This document shows, one piece after another, positions 1 through 8,204 of a DNA stretch of 64,000 bases. Each line of letters starts with the position of its first letter. The first letter of the stretch is position 1. Origin of the DNA: Hyphomicrobium_A sp963745205 (GTDB lineage: Bacteria > Pseudomonadota > Alphaproteobacteria > Rhizobiales > Hyphomicrobiaceae); assembly GCA_963745205.1 (NCBI GenBank), contig CAVUWX010000024.1, forward strand, positions 38,361-102,360, written 5' to 3'. The translations under genes and the position numbers were made by a program. The notes below the pieces were generated by a model. The model saw only the letters and a program-made list of their open reading frames with translations, did no database searches and was not told the origin of the DNA.

Positions 1-1189
1 CACAGCTTCAAGCAGGAGAGCCCGACCCTCAGAATTCCGCTCGCGTACGCGCGGCACGCGGCAAGCGAGGGTGACCTCAAGCTCGCAAGGACCATCCTCG
101 ACGGCCAGACCGACAAGTCGCAGGACGAACCGCACGTGCTGGTGCGCGAGCTGCGCGACCAGATCGATTCCGGCAAGAAGGTCTCCCTTCTGATCAACAC
201 CCCGGCCGAAGGCATGGCGGAAGCGTTCTACGGCCTCGGCGAGCTGTTGACGGGCGAGGGCGGCGTGAGCATGGGCGTCCTCTACCTGCAGATGGCGCTC
301 TACGTCGTTCCTGACCACGCCTTCGCGCTGGCGACGCTGGCGAGCGCATACGAATCCATGCGCCGCTACGACGACGCGATAACCGTCTACAACCGCATTC
401 CCAAGGACACCGCGCTGCAGGGCGCGATCGAGATCCGCAAGGCCTTCGATCTCAACTCGCTCGACCGGGTGGATGAGGCCAAGGCGACGCTCGACAAGCT
501 CGCGGCCGAGAACTCCCACGGACCTGAAGCCGCTGGACGCGCTCGGCAACATCATGCGCTCGCGCAAGCGCTATGGCGAAGCCGTCGACTACTACACGCG
601 CGCGGCGGCCCTTCTGCCCAATCCGACCAAGCGCCACTGGAGCCTGTTCTACTCGCGCGGCACCTCATATGAGCGCCTGAAGAACTGGCCGGCCGCCGAG
701 GCCGATCTGCAGAAGGCGCTGAAGCTCTATCCCGATCAGCCGCTCGCGCTCAACTATCTCGGCTATAGCTGGGTCGATCAAAATCGCAACCTCAAGCAGG
801 GCATGGCGCTGATCGAGCGCGCGGTGGCTCTCAAGCCGGGCGACGGCTACATCGTCGATAGCCTCGGCTGGGCGCACTTCAAGCTCGGCAACTACAAGGA
901 CGCCGTGCGCTTCCTCGAGCGCGCGGTCGAGATCACGCCCCAGGATCCGGTGCTCAACGATCATCTCGGCGATGCGCTGTGGCGCGTCGGCCGTGAGCGC
1001 GAGGCGCGCTTCCAGTGGGACCAGGCACTCACGCTCGAGCCCGAGCCGGAGGATGTCGATAAGATCAAGAAGAAGCTCACCGACGGGCTGCCGCCGACCG
1101 TGCAGTCGCCGGCGCATCGCGAGGCACAGCGCGGCGTGCACCTCAAAAGGCGCAAAGAGACGAAGCTCAACTCGCGTCCGGTTGAATAA
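1..1189 (+). CDS. Tetratricopeptide-repeat protein (5' end outside window, one frameshift)
   Basis: The reading frame is open from base 1, so the start lies upstream of the window. Successive TPR helices are visible, with patterns such as ALATLASAYESMRRYDDAI, LNYLGYSWVDQNRNL and DSLGWAHFKLGNYKDAVRF. These form scaffolds for protein-protein contacts; the partner is not known from the sequence. Near base 517 the frame changes: the first frame reads AAENSHGPEAAG, the second resumes with TDLKPLDALGN. One missing C in the run at ctcccac would join them. I take this as a probable sequence error, because TPR spacing continues normally across the break. The gene ends about 75 bases before ispE, in the same direction. 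The family is clear; the specific role is unknown. Confidence 0.8.
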
Positions 1190-1264
1190 CGGATCGAAAC
1201 CATTGCGGCCGGCTGCGCCTGTGAGCCGCGGCGCTTGAGTCCACCCGCTCGAGGCGGCGCGCCG

Positions 1265-2143
1265 ATGCCGGCGATCACCGAAATTGCCCGCGCCAAGGTC
1301 AACCTCACGCTCAAGGTGCGCGGGCGCCGCCCCGACGGCTACCATGAGCTCGAAAGTCTCGTCGTCTTCGCGGCCGACCTTGGCGACATCGTGCGCCTTG
1401 TTCCCGGCGAGGAGACGGGCTGCAGCGTACGCGGGCCCTTCGCCTCCTCTATTGAGGGCGACAATCTCATCGAGACGACGCTTCAGCGCCTCGCCGAGCG
1501 GGCGCCGGAGCTCACGCTGGGCGAAGTTACGCTCGAGAAGTGTCTCCCCGTCGCCGCCGGTATCGGCGGGGGCTCAGCCGACGCCGCGGCGCTCTTGCGC
1601 ACCGTGCGCTTTGCCAACGGGTCGCAGTCCTTGAGCATCGACTGGGCCGGGATCGCGGCGTCGCTCGGGGCCGACGTGCCGGTGTGTTTCTTGAACCGGG
1701 CGGCGTTCGTGACCGGCATGGGTGAGACGGTCGAGGCCGTTCCCGATCTGCCGCGGCTCAACGCGGTGCTGGTCAATCCGCTGACGCCCGTGCCGCTCGG
1801 CAAAACGAGGAGGGTTTTCGCCCGCTTGAGCGCGCCTGCAGTGTCCGTGAAGGACGAACCGGTAAAACCGCCGGGCCCCTTTCCCAACGCGCCCGCCCTC
1901 GCCGCTTACATGGCTGCCGAGGGCAACGACCTGATGTCGGCGGCGATGGAGATCGAGCCTTCAATCGGAGAAGTCCACGCCGCGCTCGCTGCGGTGCCCA
2001 GTTGCAAATTCGCCGGTCTGTCGGGAGCGGGTCCGACCTGCTACGGAATCTTCGCAACGGCTGCCGACGCCGCTGCCGCGTGCGAAGCTTTGCGCGCCGC
2101 CAACCCGCGCTGGTGGATTGCAGCGACCACGCTCGGTGGTTAA
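1265..2143 (+). CDS. ispE: 4-diphosphocytidyl-2-C-methyl-D-erythritol kinase IspE
   Basis: IspE is the ATP-dependent GHMP kinase that phosphorylates the 2-hydroxyl of CDP-methylerythritol in the MEP (non-mevalonate) isoprenoid pathway in the cytoplasm. The N-terminal ARAKVNLTLKV and the glycine-rich GHMP ATP motif PVAAGIGGGSADAA at about residues 94-107 are intact, and a late GLSGAGPTCYGIF motif matches the C-terminal GHMP domain. Length, 292 residues, fits the family. I chose ATG 1265 (MPAITEIARAKV) over the in-frame TTG at 1235, because the family begins close to the ARAKVNL motif. The polyprenyl diphosphate synthase at 2708-3724 uses products of the same pathway but is on the other strand. 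Confidence 0.95.
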   Translation: MPAITEIARAKVNLTLKVRGRRPDGYHELESLVVFAADLGDIVRLVPGEETGCSVRGPFASSIEGDNLIETTLQRLAERAPELTLGEVTLEKCLPVAAGIGGGSADAAALLRTVRFANGSQSLSIDWAGIAASLGADVPVCFLNRAAFVTGMGETVEAVPDLPRLNAVLVNPLTPVPLGKTRRVFARLSAPAVSVKDEPVKPPGPFPNAPALAAYMAAEGNDLMSAAMEIEPSIGEVHAALAAVPSCKFAGLSGAGPTCYGIFATAADAAAACEALRAANPRWWIAATTLGG

Positions 2144-2162
2144 GCGCCGCGGCGCTAATGGC

Positions 2163-2633
2163 TCAGCAGAAGAAGCAGCTGCGGCACGCGCTCGCGGCCT
2201 GCGCAATCTGCCCACTCATGATCTTGGTGTACTCCGCGAGCTTTGACTTGAAGCGCTCGCACACCTCTTTCTTGTGCTCGGGCTCGCCGTGCAGCGTCTC
2301 CCAGGCCTTGAGGTACTCTGCCTTCTTGCTACGGAAGGTGGAGAATACTTTGCGCAGTGCCGAGCCTTCGACGCAGGTGCCGACGGCACTCAGAGCGCGG
2401 CGCTGGAGATAGAGCTTGGTGCCGCAGAATTCCTGCAGCGCGTCGACGGTCGCGTACTCGTCGACCATCTTCCACAAGTTGTCCTGATCGGCCTTGCTCA
2501 TGGCGTCGAAGCCAAGCTTCACGGGCTCGATCGCGCCGGGCTGCGCCATGCTCACGCTGGCCGCGAAGATCGCCACGGCAAACGCAACCCCCGCTAGCCA
2601 ATTCAAGTGCCGAATCTCGGGCATTTCCCCCAT
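2163..2633 (-). CDS. Exported hypothetical protein
   Basis: This 156-residue protein starts with a charged stretch followed by a hydrophobic segment (LAGVAFAVAIFAASVSMAQ) that looks like a Sec signal peptide cleaved after SMA. The mature part is helical and charged, with several cysteines (EFCGTK, VGTCVEG, EVCERF and a terminal CRSCFFC), suggesting disulfides in the periplasm. I do not recognise a family. It converges on ispE with only about 20 bases between the stop codons, and it lies downstream of the polyprenyl synthase on the same strand. Codon use matches the neighbours, so I consider it a real gene of unknown function. Confidence 0.65.
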   Translation of the reverse strand: MGEMPEIRHLNWLAGVAFAVAIFAASVSMAQPGAIEPVKLGFDAMSKADQDNLWKMVDEYATVDALQEFCGTKLYLQRRALSAVGTCVEGSALRKVFSTFRSKKAEYLKAWETLHGEPEHKKEVCERFKSKLAEYTKIMSGQIAQAASACRSCFFC

Positions 2634-2707
2634 TCCGAATTCTGCTTCCAGCAGGAGAGTCTAAGCCGACACGGGGGCGTCGCGCAATCTCGCCCTGTGG
2701 CCGAAAA

Positions 2708-3724
2708 TCAATGCGTGCGCTGCACGCAGAAATCGATCACCTGCTCCATGGCAGCCTTTTCGGGCCGGTCGGGGAAGATCGCGAGCGCATCCCGTGCCAC
2801 GGTGCCGAACGATCGTGCCCGCTCGAACGTGGCCTCGATGGCCTTGTGGCGCTTCATGAGGCTCGTCGCGTGATCGAGGTCGCCCGCCTCGACGTTGCCG
2901 TCGACGATCGTCTTCTTCCAGAAGCTGCGCTCTCCGTCCGAGCCGCGCCGGAACGACAAGATGACGGGCAGCGTGATCTTGCCCTCGCGGAAATCGTCGC
3001 CGACCGCTTTGCCGAGGTGCACGCTGTCGCCCGAATAGTCGAGCGCGTCGTCGACGAGCTGGAAGGCGAGCCCCAGGTTGCGGCCGTAAGCCTTCAAGGC
3101 GGCCTGCTCGGGGGTTGGACGGTTGATGATCGCTGCGCCGACCTCGGCCGCGGCCGAGAACAGCGCCGCCGTCTTGGCGTTGATGATGGCGAGGTACTCG
3201 TCCTCCGTGGTGGCCGTGTTCTTGGCGGCGGCGAGCTGCATCACCTCGCCTTCGGCGATTATGGCAGCAGCGTTCGACAGGATTTTAAGCACCGGCAGCG
3301 AGCCGACGTCGACCAGCATGCGGAAGGCCTGGCCGAGCAAAAAGTCGCCGACGAGAACGCTCGCCTGGTTCCCCCAGATCATGCGCGCCGTCTCCTTGCC
3401 GCGCCGGAGGCCGCTCTCGTCCACGACGTCGTCGTGCAACAGCGTCGCCGTGTGCATGAACTCCACAGCTGCCGCGACGCGGATGTGGCCCTTGCCAGGA
3501 TAGTCGCAGAGCTTGGAGGCGGCGAGCGTGAGCATGGGGCGCAGCCGCTTGCCGCCCGAATCGATGAGGTGGTGGGCGAGCTGCGGTATGAGCTCGACCT
3601 CGGACACCGCCTTGTCGAGGATGATGCGGTTGATCCCCTCCAAATCGGAGGCGACGAGGTCCATGAGCGGCTTTAAGTTTTCCGCCGGGCCGCGCGCGCC
3701 TTCGAGTGGTATGACTTGGCCCAA
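2708..3724 (-). CDS. ispB: Polyprenyl (octaprenyl-type) diphosphate synthase
   Basis: This all-helical trans-prenyltransferase adds isopentenyl diphosphate units to an allylic primer to make the long side chain of ubiquinone. Both aspartate-rich metal motifs are present: DDVVD at residues 98-102, followed by GLRRGKETARMIWG, and DDALD at about residues 225-229. The GGKRLRP substrate motif is at 57-63. The length of 338 residues fits the octaprenyl/decaprenyl group. Product chain length cannot be read from sequence alone, so the symbol is the best family match. The gene is divergent from the DUF2007 gene at 3830, with about 105 bases between the start codons. Confidence 0.9.
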   Translation of the reverse strand: MGQVIPLEGARGPAENLKPLMDLVASDLEGINRIILDKAVSEVELIPQLAHHLIDSGGKRLRPMLTLAASKLCDYPGKGHIRVAAAVEFMHTATLLHDDVVDESGLRRGKETARMIWGNQASVLVGDFLLGQAFRMLVDVGSLPVLKILSNAAAIIAEGEVMQLAAAKNTATTEDEYLAIINAKTAALFSAAAEVGAAIINRPTPEQAALKAYGRNLGLAFQLVDDALDYSGDSVHLGKAVGDDFREGKITLPVILSFRRGSDGERSFWKKTIVDGNVEAGDLDHATSLMKRHKAIEATFERARSFGTVARDALAIFPDRPEKAAMEQVIDFCVQRTH

Positions 3725-3829
3725 GGAGGTTTTTCCGACGCCTGTTCGTTGACGGTGCTATAGCGTTGCTCGGCGGGGACTCTAAGCACAGATTGCCCCG
3801 GCTGCACGAGCACTTTCGGACAACGTCCC

Positions 3830-4051
3830 ATGCGTGAACTGGTCACCAGCAACGACCCCGTGCTGCTCAGCTACCTGCAGGTGCTGCTCAACGACGCTGG
3901 CATCGAGGTCAGCGTGTTCGATGGCAACATGAGCGCCGTGCAGGGCACGCTTTCCGCCGTCCAGCAGCGGCTTGCGGTGGCGGAGGAGGACTGGGCACAG
4001 GCACGCCGCCTGCTCGACGAGGCCGGGCTCGGTCAATGGATCGTTCAGTGA
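3830..4051 (+). CDS. DUF2007 domain protein
   Basis: This 73-residue protein matches the DUF2007 family, small ferredoxin-fold proteins thought to sense or bind a signal. The typical features are the N-terminal ELVTSNDPVLLSYLQVLL, a central short loop with MSAVQG, and the C-terminal DWAQARRLLDEAGL. Function is not known. In alphaproteobacteria the gene often precedes a methyltransferase gene, as here: its last 16 bases overlap the start of the methyltransferase at 4036, implying translational coupling. Confidence 0.8.
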   Translation: MRELVTSNDPVLLSYLQVLLNDAGIEVSVFDGNMSAVQGTLSAVQQRLAVAEEDWAQARRLLDEAGLGQWIVQ

Positions 4052-4824
4052 ATGACACGAGCGGTGCTAAGGACGACGCGCCGACGGACGATGCGTTCCT
4101 CGGCGGCGCCCTGCACATCCTGCAACCCGCGGCCGGTTATCGCGCCGGCCTCGACGCGGTAATGCTCGCCGCGGCCGTTACCGTCGAAGGCGCGGGAGCG
4201 CGGGTCCTCGATGTCGGTGCCGGCGTCGGCACGGCGGGGTTGTGCCTCGCGTGGCGCATCGCCTCGGCCCGCATCACGCTGTTCGAGCGGGAGCCGGCGC
4301 TGGTGCACCTCGCCCGCGAGAACGCGCAACGCAACTGCTTGGCCGAGCGGGTGAGCGTGATCGAGGGCGACATCGGGCTTTCCGCCGATACGGCAAAAGC
4401 CCTTGGCCTGGAGCCCGAATGCTTCGACCACGTCATTGCCAATCCCCCCTTTCACGACGCGGGCGGCGGCACGCCCGCCACGGATCCGCTCAAGGCCCGC
4501 GCCCACGCCATGGCCGACGACGGCCTCGAACACTGGGCGCGTTTCATGGCACGCATGGTTGTGCCTGGTGGCACGGTGACAGTGATCCACAAGGCCGAAG
4601 AGTTGCCTCGCTTGCTCGCCGCCTTCGACGGGCGCTTCGGCGCGCTGCAAATCCTACCTTTGCGCCCTCGCACCTCCACGCCCGCGCACCGCGTCATCTT
4701 GGCGGGGCGCAAGGGTAGCCGCGCGCCGCTCAGGCTGCTGCCGGGCTTCGTCCTTCACGGCGACGATGAGGCCTTCACGCCGCAAGCGCAGGCCATACTG
4801 CGGGAAGGCGCCGCGCTGCGCTGA
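4036..4824 (+). CDS. TrmN6-like tRNA1(Val) A37 N6-methyltransferase family protein
   Basis: This is a class I SAM-dependent methyltransferase of 262 residues. The SAM-binding glycine motif VLDVGAGVGTAGL is at about residues 55-67, and the N6-adenine/glutamine catalytic signature NPPF is followed by HDAGGGTPATDPLKARAHA, typical of the YfiC/TrmN6 group that methylates A37 of tRNA1(Val). The protein should act in the cytoplasm. The start at 4036 overlaps the DUF2007 stop by 16 bases. Substrate assignment is by family resemblance only; a protein N5-glutamine methyltransferase shares NPPF but has a different flank. Confidence 0.85.
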   Translation: MDRSVNDTSGAKDDAPTDDAFLGGALHILQPAAGYRAGLDAVMLAAAVTVEGAGARVLDVGAGVGTAGLCLAWRIASARITLFEREPALVHLARENAQRNCLAERVSVIEGDIGLSADTAKALGLEPECFDHVIANPPFHDAGGGTPATDPLKARAHAMADDGLEHWARFMARMVVPGGTVTVIHKAEELPRLLAAFDGRFGALQILPLRPRTSTPAHRVILAGRKGSRAPLRLLPGFVLHGDDEAFTPQAQAILREGAALR

Positions 4825-4857
4825 GACTGAGCGCGCCAATCCGCGGGGCATCGCAAT

Positions 4858-4896
4858 GGCAACGTGCTCCGCTCTAGCCCTCGCGCGCACGTTGCC
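4858..4896. terminator. Stem-loop after the methyltransferase gene
   Basis: Perfect 10-base inverted repeat: ggcaacgtgc at 4858-4867 and gcacgttgcc at 4887-4896, with a 19-base loop. It lies between the methyltransferase stop (4824) and the S49 peptidase start (4980). No T-tract follows, so it may be an mRNA-stabilising hairpin rather than an intrinsic terminator. Confidence 0.4.
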
Positions 4897-4979
4897 GTAA
4901 ATGAACCGCCCAGACGCCGCGCCGGCCCAACGCCACGCGGCTCATCCCTGAATATCCCGCTGCAGCGAGGTTCGAGCGT

Positions 4980-5822
4980 ATGTGGTTTTTCAACCGTGGC
5001 CCCGTCGTTCCTGTGCTCCGCTTCGATGGACCAATCGGCCTCGTCACCCCGTTGCGCCCCGGGCTCGCAATTTCCTCCTGCGCGCTCGCGATCGATCGGG
5101 CCTTCGAGATGTCGAAGCTCCCCTCCGTCGCCGTGGTCATCAACTCGCCGGGCGGCTCGGCCGTGCAGTCGAGCCTCATCTTCCGGCGCATCCGCCAGTT
5201 CGCGGAGGAGACGCACAAGAGGGTGCACGTGTTCTGCGAGGACGTGGCAGCCTCCGGCGGGTACTACCTCGCTGTGGCGGGCGACGAGATTTACGCCGAC
5301 GCTGCCTCTATCGTCGGCTCGATCGGCGTCATCTACGCGAGCTTCGGCTTCGTCGAGGCCATCGAGAAGCTCGGGGTCACGCGGCGCGTCTACACCGCAG
5401 GCGTGGAGAAGGGGTCGCTCGATGCCTTCCGCCCCGAGCGCCCCGACGACGTGGAGCGTCTCAAATTGATGCAGCGCGACGTGCATGACGTGTTCATCGG
5501 CATCGTCAAGGAAAGGCGGGCTGGCCGGCTGAAGGGGATCGACCAGGAACTGTTCTCCGGCGCCTTCTGGTCGGCTACCAAGGCGCTCGAGCTCGGCCTC
5601 ATCGACGGCGTCAGCGACGTGCGCACCAAGATGCGCGAGCTCTACGGGGACAAGGTGCGGCTGAAAGTCGTGCCGTTCGATCGCGGGGGCCTGCTGACGC
5701 GTTTCCGGCGCGCGCCGTCGGTGTTTGGTTACGACGATTTAACGCGCGGGCGTCTTGCCTTCGCCGAAGATCTGATATCCGCTATCGAGGCTCGCGCGTT
5801 ATGGTCCCGGTACGGTCTTTGA
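4980..5822 (+). CDS. S49 family serine peptidase (SppA/SohB-like)
   Basis: This membrane-associated protease of the SppA group degrades cleaved signal peptides or membrane-protein fragments with a Ser/Lys dyad. The candidate nucleophile is Ser92 in DVAASGGYYLAVAGDEI, and the general-base lysine is probably Lys144 in AGVEKGSLDAF. The oxyanion-loop motif INSPGGSA is at about residues 56-63. The length of 280 residues fits the short single-domain form, and there is no long N-terminal membrane anchor. ATG 4980 has gcgagg about 10 bases upstream. A small gene at 5851 follows on the same strand, so they may be co-transcribed. Confidence 0.9.
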   Translation: MWFFNRGPVVPVLRFDGPIGLVTPLRPGLAISSCALAIDRAFEMSKLPSVAVVINSPGGSAVQSSLIFRRIRQFAEETHKRVHVFCEDVAASGGYYLAVAGDEIYADAASIVGSIGVIYASFGFVEAIEKLGVTRRVYTAGVEKGSLDAFRPERPDDVERLKLMQRDVHDVFIGIVKERRAGRLKGIDQELFSGAFWSATKALELGLIDGVSDVRTKMRELYGDKVRLKVVPFDRGGLLTRFRRAPSVFGYDDLTRGRLAFAEDLISAIEARALWSRYGL

Positions 5823-5850
5823 CGCCCTGCACGAGGAGGGAGTGTCGTCC

Positions 5851-6066
5851 ATGCCTCAAGTCGTGGCCGCGGTGCTCATCGGAGCCGGCATAGCCGCTGG
5901 CTTCAAATGGATTGCCAAAGAGATGTCGCGGGCGGCCGAGGAGGCACGCGTCGCGCACAAGGAGACGGGCGGTCGCAACGTCACGACGGCGCCAAAGGAT
6001 CTCGGCGCGCTCGAGTGGGACGCCAAAAGTGGCGTCTATCGGCCCGCGGGCAAGCGCACCAGCTAG
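5851..6066 (+). CDS. Small membrane-associated hypothetical protein
   Basis: This 71-residue protein has one N-terminal hydrophobic helix (VVAAVLIGAGIAAGFKWIA) followed by a charged helix (KEMSRAAEEARVAHKE) and a tail with LGALEWDAKSGVYRPAGK. ATG 5851 is preferred over GTG 5842: the Shine-Dalgarno gaggaggg at 5833-5840 is about 10 bases before the ATG but almost touches the GTG. It follows the S49 peptidase by under 30 bases and is probably in its operon. Similar small proteins occur next to this peptidase in related bacteria; the function is unknown. Confidence 0.7.
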   Translation: MPQVVAAVLIGAGIAAGFKWIAKEMSRAAEEARVAHKETGGRNVTTAPKDLGALEWDAKSGVYRPAGKRTS

Positions 6067-6084
6067 GTTGGAATTTGAGGAAGC

Positions 6085-6684
6085 TCAGCGCCGAGGCGCG
6101 TGCTCGTTCAACAACGAGCGCAGCATGCCGACGACGCGCGAAGCCGGCCCGCTCGCGTTGGCGCAGCACTGGATGCTGATGCGCGCACCCTCGAACAGCA
6201 AAAATACCTCATCCGCCAGGAGCTCGGGCTCGGCGTAGTTGGCGGCGCGGAACAGTCCCACGAGCCGCTCGCGCTTGCGCGTCTTGTAGTCGTCGATGAT
6301 CTGCCTTGCCGGATGCTCGCTCTCGCGCAGCTCCACGGCGGCATTGGCGATTGCGCAGCCGCGGTCGCCGCGGTCGGTGAGGATCTGCTCGACGTGCTGC
6401 ACCCAGCCTTCGAGCTGAGCGTGGGGATCGCCGGGGTAAGTGCGGGCAAGCCGATCCCATAACCCGTCGCCCTCCTTGGCGAGCTGGGTAAGGTAGGCGG
6501 AGATTAGCTCGTCCTTGGAACCGAAGTGCCGGTAGAGCGTCATCTTGTTGGTGGCCGCGGCCTCGGCGATGGCGTCGACGCCGACTGCGCGAATGCCGTG
6601 GCGGTAGAAGAGCTCCCGGGCGGCACCCAGGATACGGTCGCGCGGCGGCAATATGGGCGCAGCGGGAGCCGGGTCGGGAACCAT
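6085..6684 (-). CDS. TetR/AcrR-family repressor of the adjacent efflux genes
   Basis: This 199-residue one-component regulator has a TetR helix-turn-helix at about residues 15-62 (RILGAARELFYRHGIRAVGV, then TNKMTLYRHFGSKDELI). Its C-terminal helical domain would bind an effector, probably a pump substrate. It is transcribed away from the RND genes at 7000, and two 18-base palindromic sites lie in the shared upstream region (6707-6749), the first only 23 bases from its start codon. This supports autorepression and repression of the pump. The effector is unknown. Confidence 0.92.
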   Translation of the reverse strand: MVPDPAPAAPILPPRDRILGAARELFYRHGIRAVGVDAIAEAAATNKMTLYRHFGSKDELISAYLTQLAKEGDGLWDRLARTYPGDPHAQLEGWVQHVEQILTDRGDRGCAIANAAVELRESEHPARQIIDDYKTRKRERLVGLFRAANYAEPELLADEVFLLFEGARISIQCCANASGPASRVVGMLRSLLNEHAPRR

Positions 6685-6706
6685 TCAATGGGCCTCTTGA
6701 CTAGGG

Positions 6707-6749
6707 TGTTACCGGTCAGTATACGAGAACCTGTTACCGCTCAGTAACA
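6707..6749. promoter_or_regulatory. Two TetR-type operator palindromes
   Basis: Site 1 at 6707-6724 reads tgttaccggtcagtatac; site 2 at 6732-6749 reads tgttaccgctcagtaaca. Site 2 is a palindrome with arms tgttac/gtaaca. The sites are 25 bases apart start to start, placing them on nearly the same face of the helix. They lie between the divergent tetR and RND adaptor genes. In the rest of this 315-base gap (6750-6999) I see no gene or other clear signal. Confidence 0.75.
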
Positions 6750-6999
6750 CAGCGTGTGGGCGTTGTCATGCCCCTCGTTTTGCACTGCAGCAGTCCGCGA
6801 GGGAACGCCATGGATACAGGAACAGTTGCGGTCTTTGATCCCACCGTGCGCTGCTGCGTACCTGTCGTTAAGCTCGAAGCTGGGGGCCCCTGCCCAACCT
6901 TCGTTTCGGTGCTAATCCTGTCGCCGGGGGGCTGACGCCGCGCTGGCCCGAACACCCCCTCGAACAATCCCCCGCCGCGTTCGATCTCAACGGTTTCCC

Positions 7000-8193
7000 A
7001 TGCCCCGGTCCAGTTTCGCCCGCTCAACCTTCCTCCTGACCTTGCCTGCCCTACTGCTTGCCGGCGGTTGCGGGCAATCGCAGACGCAGGCGCAGAACGC
7101 CGCCCCGCCGCCGCCGCAGGTCACGGTGTCGAAACCGGTGAGGAAGCTCGTCGCCGAGCACGACGAGTATGTCGGCCGCTTCGTCCCCTTCGATTTCGTC
7201 GAGGTGCGCGCGCGAGTCTCCGGCTACCTGCAGACGATCCATTTCACCGACGGCCAGCTCGTGAAGAAGGACGATCCGCTGTTCACGATCGACCCGCGCC
7301 CCTTTCAGGCCTCACTTGACCAGGCCACGGCGGCGGTCGAACAGGCGAAGGCCAACCTCGCCTTCGCCGAGGCAGACCTTGCACGCGGCGAGAGCTTGCG
7401 GACGGGCACCACCATCACGCAGCAGGCGCTGGATCAGCGGCTGCAGGCCAAGCGCGTCGCCACTGCCTCCGTGACTGCGCAAGAAGCCGCCGTCCGCCAG
7501 GCCGAGCTCGATCTGCAGTTCACCGAGCTCAAGGCACCGATCTCGGGCCGCATCGGCGACCGGCGCGTCTCCGTCGGCAACCTGGTAACCGGCGGCGCAG
7601 CCGGCACCACGTTGCTCGCCACTATCGCTTCGATCGACCCCATCCGCTTTGAGTTCACCATGGATGAGGCGTCCTACCTGCGCTACGTGCGCGCTGCTAC
7701 GACCGCGGGCGCCCACGCCGCCAATCGGGGAATAACGCTGCCGGTGCGCTTGAAGCTGATCGACGAGGACAAATTCACACGCGAGGGAAAGATTGATTTC
7801 GTCGACAACGCCATCGAACGCTCCTCCGGCACCATCCGCGGCCGCGCCGAGTTCGAGAACGCGGACGGCCGACTGACACCGGGCATGTTCGGCCGCGTCC
7901 AGATCACGGTGGCTCCGCCGGCGGAAGCGCTGCTGTTGCCCGACGCGGCTATCGGTACCGAGCAGGTGCGCAAGTTCGTCTATGTAGTCGGCAACGACAA
8001 CGTCGCCACGCCGAAATACGTGACGCTCGGCCAGGCGGTCGATGGCCTGCGCGTCATCAAAACCGGCGTGCAGCCCGACGATGTCGTCATCATCAATGGC
8101 CTGATGCGCGTGCGCCCCGGCGCCAAGGTCACGCCCGAGCAGGCCACCGCCGATACCGGCATCAAGGACACGTCGTCCATTCGCTTGAACTGA
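7000..8193 (+). CDS. RND efflux periplasmic adaptor (membrane-fusion) lipoprotein
   Basis: This adaptor links an inner-membrane RND pump to an outer-membrane channel. The N-terminus has a lipoprotein signal (LPALLLAGGCGQ; Cys about residue 25 would be lipidated). The order is as expected: barrel-sandwich half (VEVRARVSGYLQTIHF), alpha hairpin (about residues 100-165), second lipoyl half (LKAPISGRIGDRRVSVGNLV), then a beta barrel and membrane-proximal domain. The length of 397 residues is typical of AcrA/MexA. It is followed after 11 bases by the pump gene, so the two form an operon. No outer-membrane factor gene is nearby; the system may borrow a TolC-type channel. Confidence 0.93.
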   Translation: MPRSSFARSTFLLTLPALLLAGGCGQSQTQAQNAAPPPPQVTVSKPVRKLVAEHDEYVGRFVPFDFVEVRARVSGYLQTIHFTDGQLVKKDDPLFTIDPRPFQASLDQATAAVEQAKANLAFAEADLARGESLRTGTTITQQALDQRLQAKRVATASVTAQEAAVRQAELDLQFTELKAPISGRIGDRRVSVGNLVTGGAAGTTLLATIASIDPIRFEFTMDEASYLRYVRAATTAGAHAANRGITLPVRLKLIDEDKFTREGKIDFVDNAIERSSGTIRGRAEFENADGRLTPGMFGRVQITVAPPAEALLLPDAAIGTEQVRKFVYVVGNDNVATPKYVTLGQAVDGLRVIKTGVQPDDVVIINGLMRVRPGAKVTPEQATADTGIKDTSSIRLN

Positions 8194-8204
8194 GCCGCAG
8201 CGCG

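Noticed and set aside
2357..3676. Plus-strand open frame opposite the polyprenyl synthase
   Set aside because: Arginine-rich shadow; the minus strand has both aspartate-rich motifs of a prenyl synthase.
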